Assembly: GCA_903837345.1 (NCBI GenBank) | Contig: CAILUG010000054.1 | Location: 86,817 to 150,816 of the forward strand | DNA: 64,000 nucleotides | Reading direction: 5' to 3' | DNA from: an uncultured Gammaproteobacteria bacterium | GTDB taxonomy: Bacteria; Pseudomonadota; Gammaproteobacteria; Pseudomonadales; Pseudohongiellaceae | Shown: in pieces, positions 28,011 to 39,468 of the stretch | Layout: every line of letters begins with the position of its first letter | Numbering within the stretch: position 1 is the stretch's first letter | The notes under the pieces: model-generated | What the model was told of the DNA's origin: nothing | The model's database searches: none | What the model saw: the letters and a program-made list of their open reading frames with translations, nothing else | Program-made: the position numbers and the translations under genes

Positions 28011-29444
28011 ATGGCATGGGAAACCGTCATCGGGCTGGAAGTACACGTTCAGCTCGCCACCAAATCCAAACTGTTCTCGGGTTCTGCCACTGCTTTCGGT
28101 GCTGAACCCAATACGCAAGCCAATATCTTCGATCTGGCATTGCCGGGCACATTGCCGGTCCTCAATGGCGAAGCGGTGCGCATGGCCGTGAAATTCGGTC
28201 TGGCAATAGGCGCCCATATCGGCAGGAAGTCGGTATTTGACCGCAAAAACTACTTCTATCCTGATTTGCCGAAAGGTTTCCAGACCAGCCAGCTCGACTA
28301 CCCGATCGTCGGCAAAGGCTCATTGCTCATCACACTCGACGACGGCAGTACCAGGACCATCGGAGTAACCCGCGCCCATCTGGAAGAAGATGCCGGCAAG
28401 TCGCTGCATGAGTTGTTCCCCAATGACACCGGCATCGACCTCAACCGGGCCGGCACACCACTGCTGGAAATCGTTTCCGAGCCGGAACTGCGCAGCGCAA
28501 AAGAAGCGGTCGCTTACCTGAAAAAACTGCATTCGCTGATACTTTATCTCGGCATTTCCGATGGCGACATGTCGCAGGGTTCGATGCGGTGTGATGCCAA
28601 CGTATCCGTGCGCCGGCAAGGTGACAGCAAGTTCGGAACGCGCACCGAGATCAAGAACATCAACTCGTTCCGCTTTGTGGAAAAAGCCATCCTGATCGAA
28701 GCCCGCCGCCAGATCGACATTATCGAAGACGGCGGCCGCATCATCCAGGAAACCCGCCTGTATGATCCCGACCGCAATGAAACCCGCTCGATGCGCAGCA
28801 AGGAAGTGGCCAACGATTACCGTTATTTCCCGGAACCTGACCTGTTGCCGGTGGTGGTGGACGAAAGTTTTATCGCTGCCGTCAAAGCCACTTTGCCGGA
28901 ACTTCCCGACATCAAGAGCAAACGCTTCCAGAGCCAATATGGTCTCAGCAATTACGATGCCGAAGTGCTTTCTGCCGACCGTGCCACCGCCGACTTTTTT
29001 GAAGCTGTGCTGAAAGACTGCGATGATGCCAAACTTTCTGCCAACTGGGTGATGGGAGATCTGCAATCAGTACTGAACAAGGCAGAACTCGACATCAGCC
29101 ACAGCCCCGTCAGTGCCAGCGCACTGGCTGGCCTGATCAGCCGCATCAAGGACAACACCATCTCCGGCAAAATCGCCAAAACCGTGTTCGAAGCGATGGT
29201 CAACGGCGAAGGCAGTGCCGACGCGATCATCACCAGCCAGGGCCTCAAACAGGTGACCGATAGCGGCGCCATCGAAAAGCTGATTGATGGCATCATTGCC
29301 GCCAACCCGAAACAGGTGGAGCAATACCGCAGCGGCCAGGAGAAAGTATTTGCCTTCTTCGTCGGTCAGGTGATGAAAGAGAGCAAGGGCAAGGCCAATC
29401 CGGCGCAGGTCAATGACATCCTGCTCAACAAATTGAAGAAGTGA
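28011..29444 (+). CDS. gatB: Asp-tRNA(Asn)/Glu-tRNA(Gln) amidotransferase subunit B
   Basis: Kinase/transamidase subunit that activates the misacylated tRNA. The 477-residue protein starts [15 protein letters not shown] and has [27 protein letters not shown] and MRCDANVS segments, with the tRNA-binding YqeY-like tail (from about residue 330). The ATG at 28011 gives the conserved start; the longer frame upstream overlaps gatA. Confidence 0.97.
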   Translation: MAWETVIGLEVHVQLATKSKLFSGSATAFGAEPNTQANIFDLALPGTLPVLNGEAVRMAVKFGLAIGAHIGRKSVFDRKNYFYPDLPKGFQTSQLDYPIVGKGSLLITLDDGSTRTIGVTRAHLEEDAGKSLHELFPNDTGIDLNRAGTPLLEIVSEPELRSAKEAVAYLKKLHSLILYLGISDGDMSQGSMRCDANVSVRRQGDSKFGTRTEIKNINSFRFVEKAILIEARRQIDIIEDGGRIIQETRLYDPDRNETRSMRSKEVANDYRYFPEPDLLPVVVDESFIAAVKATLPELPDIKSKRFQSQYGLSNYDAEVLSADRATADFFEAVLKDCDDAKLSANWVMGDLQSVLNKAELDISHSPVSASALAGLISRIKDNTISGKIAKTVFEAMVNGEGSADAIITSQGLKQVTDSGAIEKLIDGIIAANPKQVEQYRSGQEKVFAFFVGQVMKESKGKANPAQVNDILLNKLKK

Positions 29445-29452
29445 AGTAACGA

Positions 29453-29767
29453 ATGAAAACCGAAAAGCTTACCGGTGCCGCGCGTACCCAACTGGCAGTC
29501 ACCGACGAATGGTGGAGCGACGAACGCATCCAGTCCTTTCTCGGCATGCGTCCCGTGGACGGCGAAACCGCTGATTATCATGTTTTGCTGAAAGCCTATC
29601 GTGGCATGGTGCCGGAAGCGTTTGCCCGCTTTGTCGCGTTTTTTCTGGCAGCAGGCCGCAACATCAATGAACCCGGCCCTGGCGGCAAAACCATGCTCGG
29701 GCTGATCTCCGAACACCGGCATGGCACTGACTACGCCGAGATACTGAAAAACGCCGGCGCCCGGTAA
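29453..29767 (+). CDS. PA4642-family protein
   Basis: A 104-residue protein with no membrane segment. Blocks such as DERIQSFLGMRPVDG, LLKAYRGM and FARFVAFFLAAGRNIN followed by GKTMLGLISEHRHGTDYAEIL resemble the small PA4642 group in Pseudomonas, and the ankyrin-like C-terminal part (AAGRNINEPGPGGKTMLGLI) supports it. It begins eight bases after gatB, so it may be expressed with the amidotransferase. Function unknown. Confidence 0.7.
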   Translation: MKTEKLTGAARTQLAVTDEWWSDERIQSFLGMRPVDGETADYHVLLKAYRGMVPEAFARFVAFFLAAGRNINEPGPGGKTMLGLISEHRHGTDYAEILKNAGAR

Positions 29768-29805
29768 ACACCCAGCCCACCCTGAACAGGATCCAGGCAA
29801 CCAGC

Positions 29806-30180
29806 ATGAAAATTCTCGCCGCCAACACGATCCTCTACTGCCGCAACTGGGAACAGAGCCGCCACTTCTACCGCGACGTACTGAAGCTCGACATCAGCTT
29901 CCAGAAGGATGAGTGGTTCATCGAGTTCAGTGTGAACGGCGCCGCGCATCTGAGCATTGCCGATGCCAAACGCTGCACTATTGCGCCGGGAGACGGGGTG
30001 GGAATCACGCTGTCATTCTTCGTGCAGGATCTGCAGGCAGTGCATGCACTGTTCAACGGGCACAATATTTCCACTACGGAAATCCGCGCCCAAGGCTGGC
30101 GGGCACCTTATTTCTACGTTCATGATCCTGAAGGAACCAGGATCGAATTCTGGACGCGGAATCCCAAACAAGCCGGTTGA
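29806..30180 (+). CDS. VOC-superfamily protein (glyoxalase/dioxygenase type)
   Basis: A 124-residue protein with the paired beta-alpha-beta-beta-beta halves of the vicinal-oxygen-chelate fold: NTILYCRNWEQSRHFYRDVL at the start and YFYVHDPEGTRIEFW at the end. Candidate metal ligands are the His in AHLSIAD and the Glu in RIEFW; the first His of glyoxalase I is replaced (LYCRN), so activity is unclear. It follows the PA4642-type gene by 38 bases and converges on rhlB. Confidence 0.8.
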   Translation: MKILAANTILYCRNWEQSRHFYRDVLKLDISFQKDEWFIEFSVNGAAHLSIADAKRCTIAPGDGVGITLSFFVQDLQAVHALFNGHNISTTEIRAQGWRAPYFYVHDPEGTRIEFWTRNPKQAG

Positions 30181-30218
30181 GCCGGCCATCAACTGCCCGG
30201 CTCGCCGCTGTTGCGAAT

Positions 30219-31580
30219 TTACCGGCGAGGTCTGCCGCGATCGCGCGAGCCGCCCCGGCCACCACTACCGCCACCACTGCCACCCCTGCGTCCACCTTCT
30301 ACCGGCTCTGCCTTGAATTTGGTGGGCAACGTATACGGCGGCGGCGTTACCAGCATTTCCGGAGTCGGATGTTCACACGGCAACTTCATGCCGATCTTGG
30401 CTTCTATGCCCGGCAGCAGAAAGGAATCATCTTCGCAGGCGAAACTGATCGAAGTGCCCAGCGCACCCGCACGGCCGGTGCGACCGATGCGATGCACATA
30501 GTCTTCCGGCTCTTCCGGCAGCGTGAAATTTACTACATGGGATATATCTTCGATGTGCAAGCCGCGGCCGGCCACATCCGTTGCCACCAGCACCTGGATC
30601 TCGGCAGTACGGAATTCCTCGAGCGTGCGCACACGTTTGGGCTGGGAAACTTCACCTGACAACAGGCCGACACTGATGCCATTGCGATGCAGGTTGTCTG
30701 CCAGCTTGCGGGCCTGGTCACGACGATTGGTAAACACAATCACGCGTTCGCCTTCATCGCTTTTGATCAGGTTGTACAACAACGGGTATTTCTGGTCTGT
30801 AGTCACCAGGTAAACCACCTGCTTGACGTTGTCAGTGGTCTGGCGCGGCGAGGACACTTCCACCTTGATGGGATCCAGTGCCCAGCGTTCTGCCAGTGTC
30901 AGGATGTCACTAGTGAAAGTCGCACTGAACAGCATGGTCTGACGGCATTCCTTGCGTGGCGTCTGCGCGATGATCTGTCTTACTTGCGGTATGAAACCCA
31001 TGTCGAGCATGCGATCGGCTTCATCGATCACCAGGATTTCCACCAACCCCAGCCACACGGCCTTGTTGCCCATGAAGTCGATCAGGCGGCCTGGTGTTGC
31101 CACCACAATGTCAACCACACCACGCTCCAGATCCTGCAGCTGTTTCTGGTAATCCATGCCTCCCACCAGCGTGATGATTTTCAGATCGGTGTATTTGAGC
31201 AGCAGCCTGGCGTCCTTGGTGATCTGCATCACCAGTTCACGGGTTGGCGCGATGATCAATGCCCGCGGCTCGCCGATATAGCGTTCTTCATCCAGCGGAT
31301 TGTTGAGCAGATCATTGATGATGGCAGTGAGAAAGGCAGCGGTTTTGCCGGTGCCGGTCTGCGCCTTGCCGGTGATATCGTGTCCTTGCAGCGTGATCGG
31401 GATGCTCTGGGCCTGGATCGGCGTGCAGTATTCAAAACCGAGATCATCAAAAGCTTTCAGCAATGGCTCCGGCAGGCTGAAATCGCGGAAGCGGACCGAG
31501 CTCATCGCATTGGGTGGAAGTATGACCGGGGCGCTCAGGTCTTCGGAAATTTGCGGGGTTGGGCTGTCGGATTGTTCCAT
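30219..31580 (-). CDS. rhlB: DEAD-box ATP-dependent RNA helicase, RhlB type
   Basis: RNA helicase likely to act with RNase E in mRNA decay. The 453-residue protein starts from ATG 31580 and has [15 protein letters not shown]-motif [18 protein letters not shown] (I), PTRELV (Ia), DEAD (II), SAT (III), ATDVAGRG (V) and HRIGRTGR (VI). The segment [19 protein letters not shown] and the match to Pseudomonas RhlB around [10 protein letters not shown] support RhlB over RhlE. The tail is Gly/Arg rich (RGG-like, last 25 residues), a likely RNA-binding end. Confidence 0.9.
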   Translation of the reverse strand: MEQSDSPTPQISEDLSAPVILPPNAMSSVRFRDFSLPEPLLKAFDDLGFEYCTPIQAQSIPITLQGHDITGKAQTGTGKTAAFLTAIINDLLNNPLDEERYIGEPRALIIAPTRELVMQITKDARLLLKYTDLKIITLVGGMDYQKQLQDLERGVVDIVVATPGRLIDFMGNKAVWLGLVEILVIDEADRMLDMGFIPQVRQIIAQTPRKECRQTMLFSATFTSDILTLAERWALDPIKVEVSSPRQTTDNVKQVVYLVTTDQKYPLLYNLIKSDEGERVIVFTNRRDQARKLADNLHRNGISVGLLSGEVSQPKRVRTLEEFRTAEIQVLVATDVAGRGLHIEDISHVVNFTLPEEPEDYVHRIGRTGRAGALGTSISFACEDDSFLLPGIEAKIGMKLPCEHPTPEMLVTPPPYTLPTKFKAEPVEGGRRGGSGGGSGGRGGSRDRGRPRR

Positions 31581-31590
31581 TCTGGGGGTC

Positions 31591-31902
31591 TCAGCGTCGG
31601 CAACGATAGATGTTGTAGGTCTGTTCGCCGTTGGCGACAGGCCCGGTAGCAACAATCGCATCTCCGCGATCTGCGGCCCGGTTACGGGCCAAGGTGAGCA
31701 ACTCCTTTTGTACTTCCGCAGGCTGACGGTTTACCACCACTTTGCTTATGACAGAGACGGTAGTACTGCCGTTGGGCGTGCAATTGCTGACTTCACTTGT
31801 CTGCAAAATTGCCACATTTTCTCCCTGCGGAGTCAATTTCACCCATTGTACGCTGCAGGCAGCCAGCCAGAGGCCAAGCATGAGCACACTGATAATACGC
31901 AT
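31591..31902 (-). CDS. DUF4156-type lipoprotein
   Basis: A 103-residue predicted lipoprotein: signal ending at the lipobox LAAC with acceptor Cys16. Downstream [26 protein letters not shown] and [21 protein letters not shown] match DUF4156, a small outer-membrane lipoprotein family with a conserved Cys pair (NCTP; YRCR). Much longer reading in this frame overlaps moeB and was not used; the ATG at 31902 gives the signal peptide. It sits 10 bases before rhlB. Confidence 0.82.
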   Translation of the reverse strand: MRIISVLMLGLWLAACSVQWVKLTPQGENVAILQTSEVSNCTPNGSTTVSVISKVVVNRQPAEVQKELLTLARNRAADRGDAIVATGPVANGEQTYNIYRCRR

Positions 31903-31975
31903 AGATTTTCCCTCAATCCGATACTGTTTGACTGCTTGATTCCCGGACTTGTTCACTGGTTTGGCCGGCATTTTT

Positions 31976-32737
31976 TCAGTCTGCCAACGGCAGGTCAACA
32001 TGACAAACCGGGCAATCCGCCCTTTTACGCAGCCGCAACTCGCGCCATTCCAGAGTGGCAGCATCCAGCAACAACAAGCGGCCAGCGAGCGTTTTGCCAA
32101 TGCCGGTGAGCAGCTTGATGCATTCCAGTGCCTGCAGACTGCCGATCACACCAACCAGCGGCGCCAGTACGCCATTATGGGCGCAACTCAGATCAGCCTC
32201 TGCATCTTCCTCGTAAAGACAGCGATAACAGGGAGAATCACTCTGTCGCGGATCAAACACCGAAATCTGCGCTTCCATCCTTATCGCCGCTGCCGATACC
32301 AGCGGAACCTTGCCGGCAAAACAGGCGGCATTCAGCGCGAAACGAATCGCGAAGTTGTCGGTGCAATCCAGTACTGCATTATGCGCCGCCACCAACGCGG
32401 TCAATTCCTCACCTTCCAGCTTGCGGTTGACAACATCGACTGCAACACCGGGATTCAGCGCCAGCAGGGCTGCACGCGCCGATTCCGTCTTGAACTGGCC
32501 GATGCTGGCAGTGTGGTGGGCAATTTGCCGCTGCAAATTGGAGAGCTCCACCCTGTCATGATCGACCAGCGTGAGATGACCTGTGCCAGCTGCCGCCAGA
32601 TACATCGCGGCCGGACAACCGAGTCCGCCCAGACCCACAATCATGACACGGGCCGCCAGCAGTTTATCCTGCCCGGCCACTTCCACCTGCGGCAACATCA
32701 ACTGCCGGCTGTAGCGCAGCAATTGTTCGTCGTTCAT
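31976..32737 (-). CDS. moeB: MoeB/ThiF-type sulfur-carrier adenylyltransferase
   Basis: E1-like enzyme that adenylates MoaD or ThiS C-termini. The 253-residue protein has GLGGLGCPAAMYL (nucleotide-binding), DHDRVELSNLQRQ, DCTDNFAIR and Zn-binding Cys pairs (CYRC and CPVC). No rhodanese domain is present, so it is the short form. Substrate (MoaD versus ThiS) cannot be fixed. Four-base overlap with prmC. Confidence 0.85.
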   Translation of the reverse strand: MNDEQLLRYSRQLMLPQVEVAGQDKLLAARVMIVGLGGLGCPAAMYLAAAGTGHLTLVDHDRVELSNLQRQIAHHTASIGQFKTESARAALLALNPGVAVDVVNRKLEGEELTALVAAHNAVLDCTDNFAIRFALNAACFAGKVPLVSAAAIRMEAQISVFDPRQSDSPCYRCLYEEDAEADLSCAHNGVLAPLVGVIGSLQALECIKLLTGIGKTLAGRLLLLDAATLEWRELRLRKRADCPVCHVDLPLAD

Positions 32738-33582
32738 GAATACTGCTCCATCCAGCGTCCCAGTGTAACCCTATCGCGCCCGCCATGATCCTGTTTTGTC
32801 ACAGTATCATGGTAGCCAAACTGCCCAAGCAGCGCGCGCACAGCCGCTGCCTGCTGCCAGCCATGCTCAAGCAACAAGCAGCCACCACTGACCAGATGCT
32901 CGCGCGCCTGCGCTGCGATTTGTTGCAAATCAGCCATCCCGTTTTCACCCGCCACCAGTGCAGTGCGTGGTTCGAAGGCCAGATCGGACTGCTCAAGATG
33001 GAGATCTGTCTTATCAATATAGGGTGGGTTACTGACAACCAGCTGGTATTTTACCGCTGGCAACGGCTCGAACCATGAACCACTGAACAGCTTCACATTC
33101 ATGAGTCCGCCGGCCTGCAAATTCATGCTGGCTGTTTGCAGCGCAGCCTCACTCAGCTCGCTGGCGTGCACCTGCCAGTCAGGCCGTTCCAGTGCCAGTG
33201 CCAGTGCGATGGCGCCGGAACCCGTGCCAAGATCTGCCACCGGGCCAGGCAAACCTCGCCCAAGCTCGAGTGCCAGCTCCACCAGCAACTCGGTTTCCGG
33301 GCGCGGAATCAACACCGACGCATTCACCAGCAACTCCAGCTTCCAGAACGCGCGCTTGCCGGTGATATAGGCAATAGGCTCGCCGTGGCGGCGCCGATCC
33401 ACCAACGCTTGCAAAGCGAGTAACTGGGCTGGCGTCAAAATCTGCTCGGGCCACGCATAGAGCCAACTGCGGGATTTGCCGAGCACCTGCGCCAGCAGCA
33501 ACTGTGCATCCAGCTCGGCACTGTCGCTTTGGCCCAACTGTGCAACAGCCTGGGCAAGTACCGTGCGCAGGGTGCTGGTCAT
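32734..33582 (-). CDS. prmC: Release factor glutamine methyltransferase
   Basis: Methylates the Gln of the GGQ motif in RF1 and RF2. The 282-residue protein has the SAM site DLGTGSGAIALAL, the catalytic NPPY, and the RPETELLVE segment. Its start overlaps the prfA stop (TAATG), as in other gammaproteobacteria, so enzyme and its substrate are made together. Confidence 0.96.
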   Translation of the reverse strand: MTSTLRTVLAQAVAQLGQSDSAELDAQLLLAQVLGKSRSWLYAWPEQILTPAQLLALQALVDRRRHGEPIAYITGKRAFWKLELLVNASVLIPRPETELLVELALELGRGLPGPVADLGTGSGAIALALALERPDWQVHASELSEAALQTASMNLQAGGLMNVKLFSGSWFEPLPAVKYQLVVSNPPYIDKTDLHLEQSDLAFEPRTALVAGENGMADLQQIAAQAREHLVSGGCLLLEHGWQQAAAVRALLGQFGYHDTVTKQDHGGRDRVTLGRWMEQYS

Positions 33583-34667
33583 TACCTGGCCAGATCAGCA
33601 AGCTGGTCGGCCTGGTATTCGGCCAGCAGCGGCTGGATCAGGTCTTCCATGTTGCCGTTCATGATGTCGGCAATCTTGTACAAGGTGAGCTTGATACGAT
33701 GATCGGTGACGCGGCCATCGGGATAATTGTAGGTGCGGATTTTTTCCGAACGGTCGCCGGAACCCACCAGATCGCGACGGGTGTCTGTCATTTCCTTTTT
33801 GCGCTCGGCATCAGCCACCGCCTGCAACTTTGCATGCAACAGCGACATCGCGCGTGCCCGGTTCTTGTGCTGCGAGCGTTCATCCTGGCATTCCACCACG
33901 ATGCCACTCGGCAAGTGCGTGATGCGGATGGCGGAGTCGGTTTTGTTGACGTGCTGCCCCCCAGCACCACTGGCGCGAAATGTGTCGACCCGCAATTCAC
34001 TCTTGTTCAGCTCGATCTCGGCCTGCTCAGCCTGCTCAGGCAGAATGGCAACAGTGCAGGCAGAGGTGTGTACCCTGCCCTGCGCTTCGGTTTCCGGCAC
34101 CCGCTGCACCCGGTGGGCACCCGATTCGAACTTGAGCTTGCGGTAAACATTGTTGCCTTCGACTCGCGCAATGATCTCCTTGTAGCCACCATGATCACCG
34201 CGTCGCTCGCTGAGAATTTCCAGCTTCCAGCCTTGCGATTCAGCATAGCGGGAATACATGCGAAACAAGTCGCCCGAGAAAATGGCCGCTTCGTCGCCAC
34301 CGGTGCCGGCGCGGATCTCAAGAAATACGTTGCAGGAATCGCGGGGATCTTTTGGCAACAGCAACTTCTGCAGCTCGTCTTCCAGCTCGGCGATGCGCCT
34401 GCCGTTGGCGGCGATTTCTTCGGCTGCCATCTGGCGCACATCGGCATCGACATCTTTCTGCATGTGTTCTGCTTCCTGCAGATTGCGCTGTGCCTGCTGC
34501 AGCTCGCGGAAACACTGCACCACCGGCTCCAGCTCGGCATATTCCTTCGAAAAAGCGCGGAATTTGTCCTGCACGGAGATGGTTTCGGCATCGCTGAGCA
34601 TATGCTGCAATTCTTCATGCCGCTCGAGCAGGGATTCGAGCTTGGCCACTATCGAGGGATTCATCAT
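33582..34667 (-). CDS. prfA: Peptide chain release factor 1
   Basis: Terminates translation at UAA and UAG. The 361-residue protein has GGQ at residues 236-238 and a PxT tripeptide PET at 191-193 (VPETEAQG), the form seen in pseudomonads. The start has two ATG codons (34667, 34664) and overlaps the hemA stop. A six-base duplication in a Glu/Gln-rich part (EQAEQAE) is natural variation. Confidence 0.97.
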   Translation of the reverse strand: MMNPSIVAKLESLLERHEELQHMLSDAETISVQDKFRAFSKEYAELEPVVQCFRELQQAQRNLQEAEHMQKDVDADVRQMAAEEIAANGRRIAELEDELQKLLLPKDPRDSCNVFLEIRAGTGGDEAAIFSGDLFRMYSRYAESQGWKLEILSERRGDHGGYKEIIARVEGNNVYRKLKFESGAHRVQRVPETEAQGRVHTSACTVAILPEQAEQAEIELNKSELRVDTFRASGAGGQHVNKTDSAIRITHLPSGIVVECQDERSQHKNRARAMSLLHAKLQAVADAERKKEMTDTRRDLVGSGDRSEKIRTYNYPDGRVTDHRIKLTLYKIADIMNGNMEDLIQPLLAEYQADQLADLAR

Positions 34668-36001
34668 TGTTGTTTGGCTGCAGCAGGGTCTGGCGGAGTT
34701 GCTGCCTCATTGCTGGCTTCCAGCTCGAACAACTGCTCGGCGAGATGAACAAGCTCGTGATGACCATCGGCGCTGGCTTTCTTCATTTGCACACTGGGGG
34801 AATGGATCAGCTTGTTGGTAAGCAGGCGTGCGAGTTCTTTCACCACTTCGGCCGGATCGGCGCCGCGCTCAAGCGACTTCAATGCCTTGTCGAGCTCGGC
34901 ATCACGCAGTTGTTCGGCCTTTTCACGAAAGTTGCGCAAAGTGGCAACGATGCCGAGGCCACGCTGTTTGCGCATGAACAATTCCACGCCTTTGTCGATG
35001 ATCAGTTCGGCTTCCAGCGCCGCTTGCTGGCGGTTCTTGAGGCTGTCGTCGATCACTTCCCGCAAATCATCGACACTGTAGAGATAGACGTCTTCCAGCT
35101 CGGCCACTTCCGGTTCGATATCGCGCGGCACGGCCAGATCAACCATGAAAATCGGCTTGTGCCTGCGCACCTTGAGAGCACGTTCCACCGCGCCCTTGCC
35201 AAGAATGGGCAACTGGCTGGCTGTGGAAGACACCACGATGTCGGTGTGTTCCAGCACTTCCGGAATATCAGACAGCAACACTTCCCTGACGCCGTATTTG
35301 CGGCTTAATTCCTGTGCATTGGTGAGGGTGCGGTTGGCCACCACAATGTTGGACACGCCGGCTTCCTTCAGATGTTGAACCACCAGTTCTATGGTCCGGC
35401 CTGCACCTATCATCAATGCATTGGCCTTGTGGATGTCAGAAAAAATCTGCTGGGCCAGCGTTACCGCAGCAAAAGCCACCGATACCGGGCTCTCACCGAT
35501 CGCTGTTTCGGTGCGCACCTGTTTGGCTACGGCGAATACTTCCTCAAACGTGCGATGCAAGGTGGTACCCAAAGTCGCCGCCTGCTGCGCCACGGCGTAG
35601 GCCGATTTGATCTGGCCAAGAATCTGCGGCTCACCCAGCACCATGGAGTCCAGCCCGCTCGCCACCCGCATCAGGTGACGCACCGCCTGTTCATTGCCAT
35701 GCACGTAGAGCGCTGAATGCAACTCACTCTCATCCAGCCGGTGGTATTCACACAGCCACCGGGTAATGGCTTCCACAGTTTTTGCTTCATCTGTGGCAGT
35801 TTCATGGAGCGGCGACATCGTTTCCGGCACCCCATACAGCTCTGTGCGGTTGCAAGTGGACAAAATGGATACTTCTGCCAGCCCCGCCTTGCGGCAAGCC
35901 TGCTGCAAGGCGTCCTGCATGTGTTCGGGCGCAAAAGCCAGTTTCTCGCGCACGGCAACGGTGGCAGTGTTGTGATTGATGCCCAGCACCAGCAGTGACA
36001 T
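34664..36001 (-). CDS. hemA: Glutamyl-tRNA reductase
   Basis: First committed step of haem synthesis by the C5 route. The 445-residue protein starts [13 protein letters not shown]; the catalytic Cys is in [10 protein letters not shown], the NADPH site in [14 protein letters not shown], and a dimerisation coiled region (residues 320-410) follows. The ATG at 36001 is the family start; 35 further in-frame codons upstream are leader. Divergent from the TPR lipoprotein gene. Confidence 0.97.
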   Translation of the reverse strand: MSLLVLGINHNTATVAVREKLAFAPEHMQDALQQACRKAGLAEVSILSTCNRTELYGVPETMSPLHETATDEAKTVEAITRWLCEYHRLDESELHSALYVHGNEQAVRHLMRVASGLDSMVLGEPQILGQIKSAYAVAQQAATLGTTLHRTFEEVFAVAKQVRTETAIGESPVSVAFAAVTLAQQIFSDIHKANALMIGAGRTIELVVQHLKEAGVSNIVVANRTLTNAQELSRKYGVREVLLSDIPEVLEHTDIVVSSTASQLPILGKGAVERALKVRRHKPIFMVDLAVPRDIEPEVAELEDVYLYSVDDLREVIDDSLKNRQQAALEAELIIDKGVELFMRKQRGLGIVATLRNFREKAEQLRDAELDKALKSLERGADPAEVVKELARLLTNKLIHSPSVQMKKASADGHHELVHLAEQLFELEASNEAATPPDPAAAKQQ

Positions 36002-36067
36002 GAATGGGGAACCCGGGAAATGAGGCCGGCATTTTACTCGGGAAACTCTGATGAGCTCCACCGGCAA

Positions 36068-36097
36068 TTGGCGGGGCGGTGATGGTATCGCTATACT
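36068..36097 (+). promoter_or_regulatory. Candidate promoter of the TPR lipoprotein gene
   Basis: TTGGCG (36068-36073), an 18-base spacer and TATACT (36092-36097). The expected start site coincides with the ATG at 36105, which would make the mRNA leaderless; see findings. Confidence 0.45.
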
Positions 36098-36104
36098 CGC
36101 CGCC

Positions 36105-37973
36105 ATGTCCCGACCCCTTCACTTTGTTATCAAGGCCCTGCCCCCGTCCGGCAGGCCTGCTTCAGCACTTGCAATCCTGCTGGCTGCAGCCGCACTGCTT
36201 GCGCTGGCAGCTTGCTCAACGCCCGCTGTTTCCAGGGTTGCCAGCAAAGTTCCGGCTCCCGCCGTGGCACCCAGGCCAGTACAGGAAACCAAAGCGGCTG
36301 CCGCAGAAACCACCAAATACGGCAACTTCACCGAAGATCAGCTAAGCCGCTCCATTCTGGCGGAGCTGGCCGGCCAGCGCGGCCAGAATGAAATGGCGCT
36401 CAATGATTACGCAGCACTCGCCAGGGAAAGCAACAATGTCAGCATCATCCAGCGTGCAATGCGCATTGCGGCCTTCTCGCGCGATCCCTATCTCGCCATT
36501 GAAATGGCTGAGCTGTGGCTGCTGCAGGAACCACAGGCAGTCGAAGCCAGACAAACCATTGCACTGGAACTGGTAAGCCTGTCGCGTTACCGCGATGCCT
36601 TCCGCCAGTTTGAAATCCTGCTGGCACAGGGTGAAGACGTGGATTTCCGGCTGCTGTCTGCCCGCATTGCCGCCACCTCCAGCACTGGCACCCCGGTGCT
36701 GAGCGGACTCATTGATGACTATGAAGCCCTGCTGAAACGCTATCCTGACCATGAGTCACTGCGGCTCAGTCTCGCCCATTTGTATCAGCTGGACAAACAG
36801 CCCAAGCCGGCGCTGGCCATCATTGAGCAGATGCTGAAACAGGTTGAGCGTCGTGATCATGACAACGCTCCACCGGCCAGCAAACCGGCAGGCATCAACG
36901 GCGGCGATCTGGTGATGCTGCAAATCCAGCTGCTGGACAACATGGAAGACCACAACAACTCGCTCAAACAATTGCAGCAGGGCGTGCGCTCCTATCCCAA
37001 CCACAAGGAACTGCGCTCCCTCTATGGTCGCAAACTGATCAACGACCACAAATATGCCGAGGCCAGGGAACAGTTTGCCGTTCTGGTGCAGCAGAACCCG
37101 GGCGACCATGAACTGCTCTATTCACTGGCACTCCTGAACATGGAAGTGAACCAGTTTGCGGAGGCGCAAAATTATTTGCAGCGACTCGTGCAAAACGGCC
37201 AGAAACTCGATGATGCGCATTATTACCTGGGCTATATCGAAGGCCAGCAGAACCATCCCGACCGCGCCATTGAGCAATATCAGCTGGTGAAAGCCGGCAG
37301 CAACTTCCTGCAAGCCCTGCGCAACATGACCGAGCTGATGGTGCGCGCCAACCGTTATGACGAAATACACTCATTGCTGCAAAACGTGCGCTTCCGCAAA
37401 TCCGATCTCAACATTCCGCTGTTGAGCATGGAAGCCAATATCCTGATCGAAGAGAAGAAATACGATCTGGCCGGCTCTCTGCTCAATAATTCGGTAGGCG
37501 CCTTCCCCAACAATGTCGAGCTGTTGTTTCTGCGCTCGGTACTCAGCCAGGACACCAACGATCTGGTGCTGATGGAAAGCGATTTGCGCAAAATCATCCT
37601 GCTGGAGCCACAAAGCCCGGTGGCCTACAACAGCCTCGGCTACACACTCGCGGATCGCACCAATCGTTACCAGGAAGCCTACGATCTGATCAAACATGCC
37701 ACCGATCTGGCTCCCACCGATCCTGCCATCATGGACAGCCTGGGCTGGGTACAGTACAAGCTGGGGCTGCATCGTGAGGCGCGGGCAAATCTCGAAAAAG
37801 CCTACAAGCTCTACCCCGATGCGGAAGTTGCCGCACATCTGGGTGAAGTATTGTGGGTGATGGGCGACAAGGCGGCGGCCACCAAACTCTGGCGCACCGC
37901 TCTTTCCAGTCAGCCTGACAGCGCCTATGTACGCAATACCATGCAGCGGCTGAATCCCTCAGCCTCGTTCTGA
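36105..37973 (+). CDS. TPR lipoprotein upstream of lolB
   Basis: A 622-residue protein with a lipoprotein signal (hydrophobic residues 21-36, lipobox LAAC, Cys37) and many tetratricopeptide repeats (residues about 100-610; e.g. [20 protein letters not shown] and [19 protein letters not shown]). The same gene lies between hemA and lolB in Pseudomonas. TPR lipoproteins of this size are thought to be scaffolds at the outer membrane. The ATG at 36105 gives the signal peptide; no clear Shine-Dalgarno sequence lies before it. lolB follows after seven bases. Confidence 0.88.
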   Translation: MSRPLHFVIKALPPSGRPASALAILLAAAALLALAACSTPAVSRVASKVPAPAVAPRPVQETKAAAAETTKYGNFTEDQLSRSILAELAGQRGQNEMALNDYAALARESNNVSIIQRAMRIAAFSRDPYLAIEMAELWLLQEPQAVEARQTIALELVSLSRYRDAFRQFEILLAQGEDVDFRLLSARIAATSSTGTPVLSGLIDDYEALLKRYPDHESLRLSLAHLYQLDKQPKPALAIIEQMLKQVERRDHDNAPPASKPAGINGGDLVMLQIQLLDNMEDHNNSLKQLQQGVRSYPNHKELRSLYGRKLINDHKYAEAREQFAVLVQQNPGDHELLYSLALLNMEVNQFAEAQNYLQRLVQNGQKLDDAHYYLGYIEGQQNHPDRAIEQYQLVKAGSNFLQALRNMTELMVRANRYDEIHSLLQNVRFRKSDLNIPLLSMEANILIEEKKYDLAGSLLNNSVGAFPNNVELLFLRSVLSQDTNDLVLMESDLRKIILLEPQSPVAYNSLGYTLADRTNRYQEAYDLIKHATDLAPTDPAIMDSLGWVQYKLGLHREARANLEKAYKLYPDAEVAAHLGEVLWVMGDKAAATKLWRTALSSQPDSAYVRNTMQRLNPSASF

Positions 37974-37980
37974 GCCAACT

Positions 37981-38607
37981 GTGTCCAAACTCCTTGTACG
38001 CGTCAGTGCCCTCTTGTTGGGACTCACTCTGGCCGCCTGTTCCAGTCTTGAACCGGTGGCTCCAATCGGCAATACCGACTTCCAGACCAATGAGCGGGCG
38101 CTGCTTGCTCATCAAAACTGGACCTTGATCGGCAAACTCAGCGTAAGGCAGAGCCGGCAATCCGATACGGTTTCCATCAACTGGCTGCAACAATCCCGGC
38201 AATTTGACATTACCTTGCGAGGCGCTTTGGGTATCGGCAGTACCCGCGTCTTCGGTAATGACCATGGGCTGACCCTGCAAAAGTCAGGTGAACAACCGGT
38301 TACCTTGCCCAGCCTGGAAGCCTTGACCAGGGATTACCTCGATTTCGAATTTCCGGCGGCTTATCTGCTTTATTGGGTCAGGGGATTGCCTGTTCCCGGC
38401 ATACCAGCCACGACTGAATTCGATGCCAATTCACGCCTGGTCACCCTGTCCCAGCGTGACAACAAGGGCCGCCCCTGGCAATTGACATTTGACAGCTACA
38501 GCCAGGTGCAGGATTCGGTGTTGCCGGGACTGATCAAGCTGAAAACAGCCGATATCCAGCTGACATTCAGGGTAACTGAATGGCAGTTCAATGCAGCGCA
38601 GCCATGA
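37981..38607 (+). CDS. lolB: Outer-membrane lipoprotein receptor LolB
   Basis: Receives lipoproteins from LolA and places them in the outer membrane. A 208-residue lipoprotein with a GTG start, lipobox LAAC (Cys20) and the LIGKLSVRQ and WLQQSRQFDITLRGALGIG segments of LolB. Its stop overlaps the ispE start as ATGA. Confidence 0.93.
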   Translation: MSKLLVRVSALLLGLTLAACSSLEPVAPIGNTDFQTNERALLAHQNWTLIGKLSVRQSRQSDTVSINWLQQSRQFDITLRGALGIGSTRVFGNDHGLTLQKSGEQPVTLPSLEALTRDYLDFEFPAAYLLYWVRGLPVPGIPATTEFDANSRLVTLSQRDNKGRPWQLTFDSYSQVQDSVLPGLIKLKTADIQLTFRVTEWQFNAAQP

Positions 38608-39461
38608 ACAAACTGCGGCTGCCAGCCCCTGCCAAACTCAACCTGTTCCTGCACATCACCGGCAGACGGGCCGATGGTTATCACAACCTGGAAACCTTGT
38701 TTCAGCTGCTCGATTATGGCGATGAGCTCGAATTCGGGCAGGGGACCGGGACCGGCCTGAGCTTCAGCTGTTCGCGCCCCGAATTGGGTGGCGACAACAA
38801 CCTGGTATTGCAGGCGGCCCGCTTGCTGGTTCCGCATGCCACTACAAGCCCCGATTGTCATATCCACCTGTTCAAACGCCTGCCTGTCGGGGCCGGTCTG
38901 GGGGGTGGCAGTTCGGATGCCGCCACCACCTTGCTGGCCCTCAACCGGCTCTGGCAGTGCGGCTTGTCGCAGGAGGATTTGGAGCAGCTTGGTCTCGGCC
39001 TTGGGGCCGATATTCCGGTGTTCGTACACGGCTATAGCGCTTTTGCCAGCGGTGTCGGAGAAAAGCTTGTCAATCAAGCAGTTCCCGAGCGCTGGTATCT
39101 GGTATTGACCCCCGCCTGCGAGGTCGCAACCCGGGAAATTTTCTGTCATCCTGAATTGACAAGGAATAGCCCCTCCCTGACAATGCGCGACTCATTTTTG
39201 GGTGGTCGCAACGATTGTCAGGCGGTGTCCTGCCAGTTGTACCCGCCGATAAAAGCAGCCTTGGACTGGCTGGGTCAGTATGCCGAGGCCCGCATGACCG
39301 GCACCGGCTCCAGTGTATTTGCGGGTTTTCCTGACCGGAAAACAGCAGCGGAAATTCTGTCCCGGTTGCCGGCAGCAACGATCCGGGAATTGCCGGGTTG
39401 CCAGGGGTTCATCGCCCGCGGGGTCAACCGTTCACCGTTGCTGGATTTGCTGGACCCGTAA
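38604..39461 (+). CDS. ispE: 4-diphosphocytidyl-2-C-methyl-D-erythritol kinase
   Basis: Fourth MEP-pathway enzyme, a GHMP kinase. The 285-residue protein begins [16 protein letters not shown], has the ATP loop [14 protein letters not shown] and the C-terminal [10 protein letters not shown]. With IspH at 5.6 kb the window holds two steps of the pathway. Start chosen at the ATGA overlap with lolB. Confidence 0.96.
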   Translation: MNKLRLPAPAKLNLFLHITGRRADGYHNLETLFQLLDYGDELEFGQGTGTGLSFSCSRPELGGDNNLVLQAARLLVPHATTSPDCHIHLFKRLPVGAGLGGGSSDAATTLLALNRLWQCGLSQEDLEQLGLGLGADIPVFVHGYSAFASGVGEKLVNQAVPERWYLVLTPACEVATREIFCHPELTRNSPSLTMRDSFLGGRNDCQAVSCQLYPPIKAALDWLGQYAEARMTGTGSSVFAGFPDRKTAAEILSRLPAATIRELPGCQGFIARGVNRSPLLDLLDP

Positions 39462-39468
39462 AATTTTT

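Noticed and set aside
33504..34748. 414-codon frame antisense to prmC/prfA
   Set aside because: Shadow of prfA; no signals of its own.
36051..36104. Longer start for the TPR lipoprotein
   Set aside because: Would put 18 residues ahead of the signal peptide; the ATG at 36105 gives a proper lipoprotein signal.
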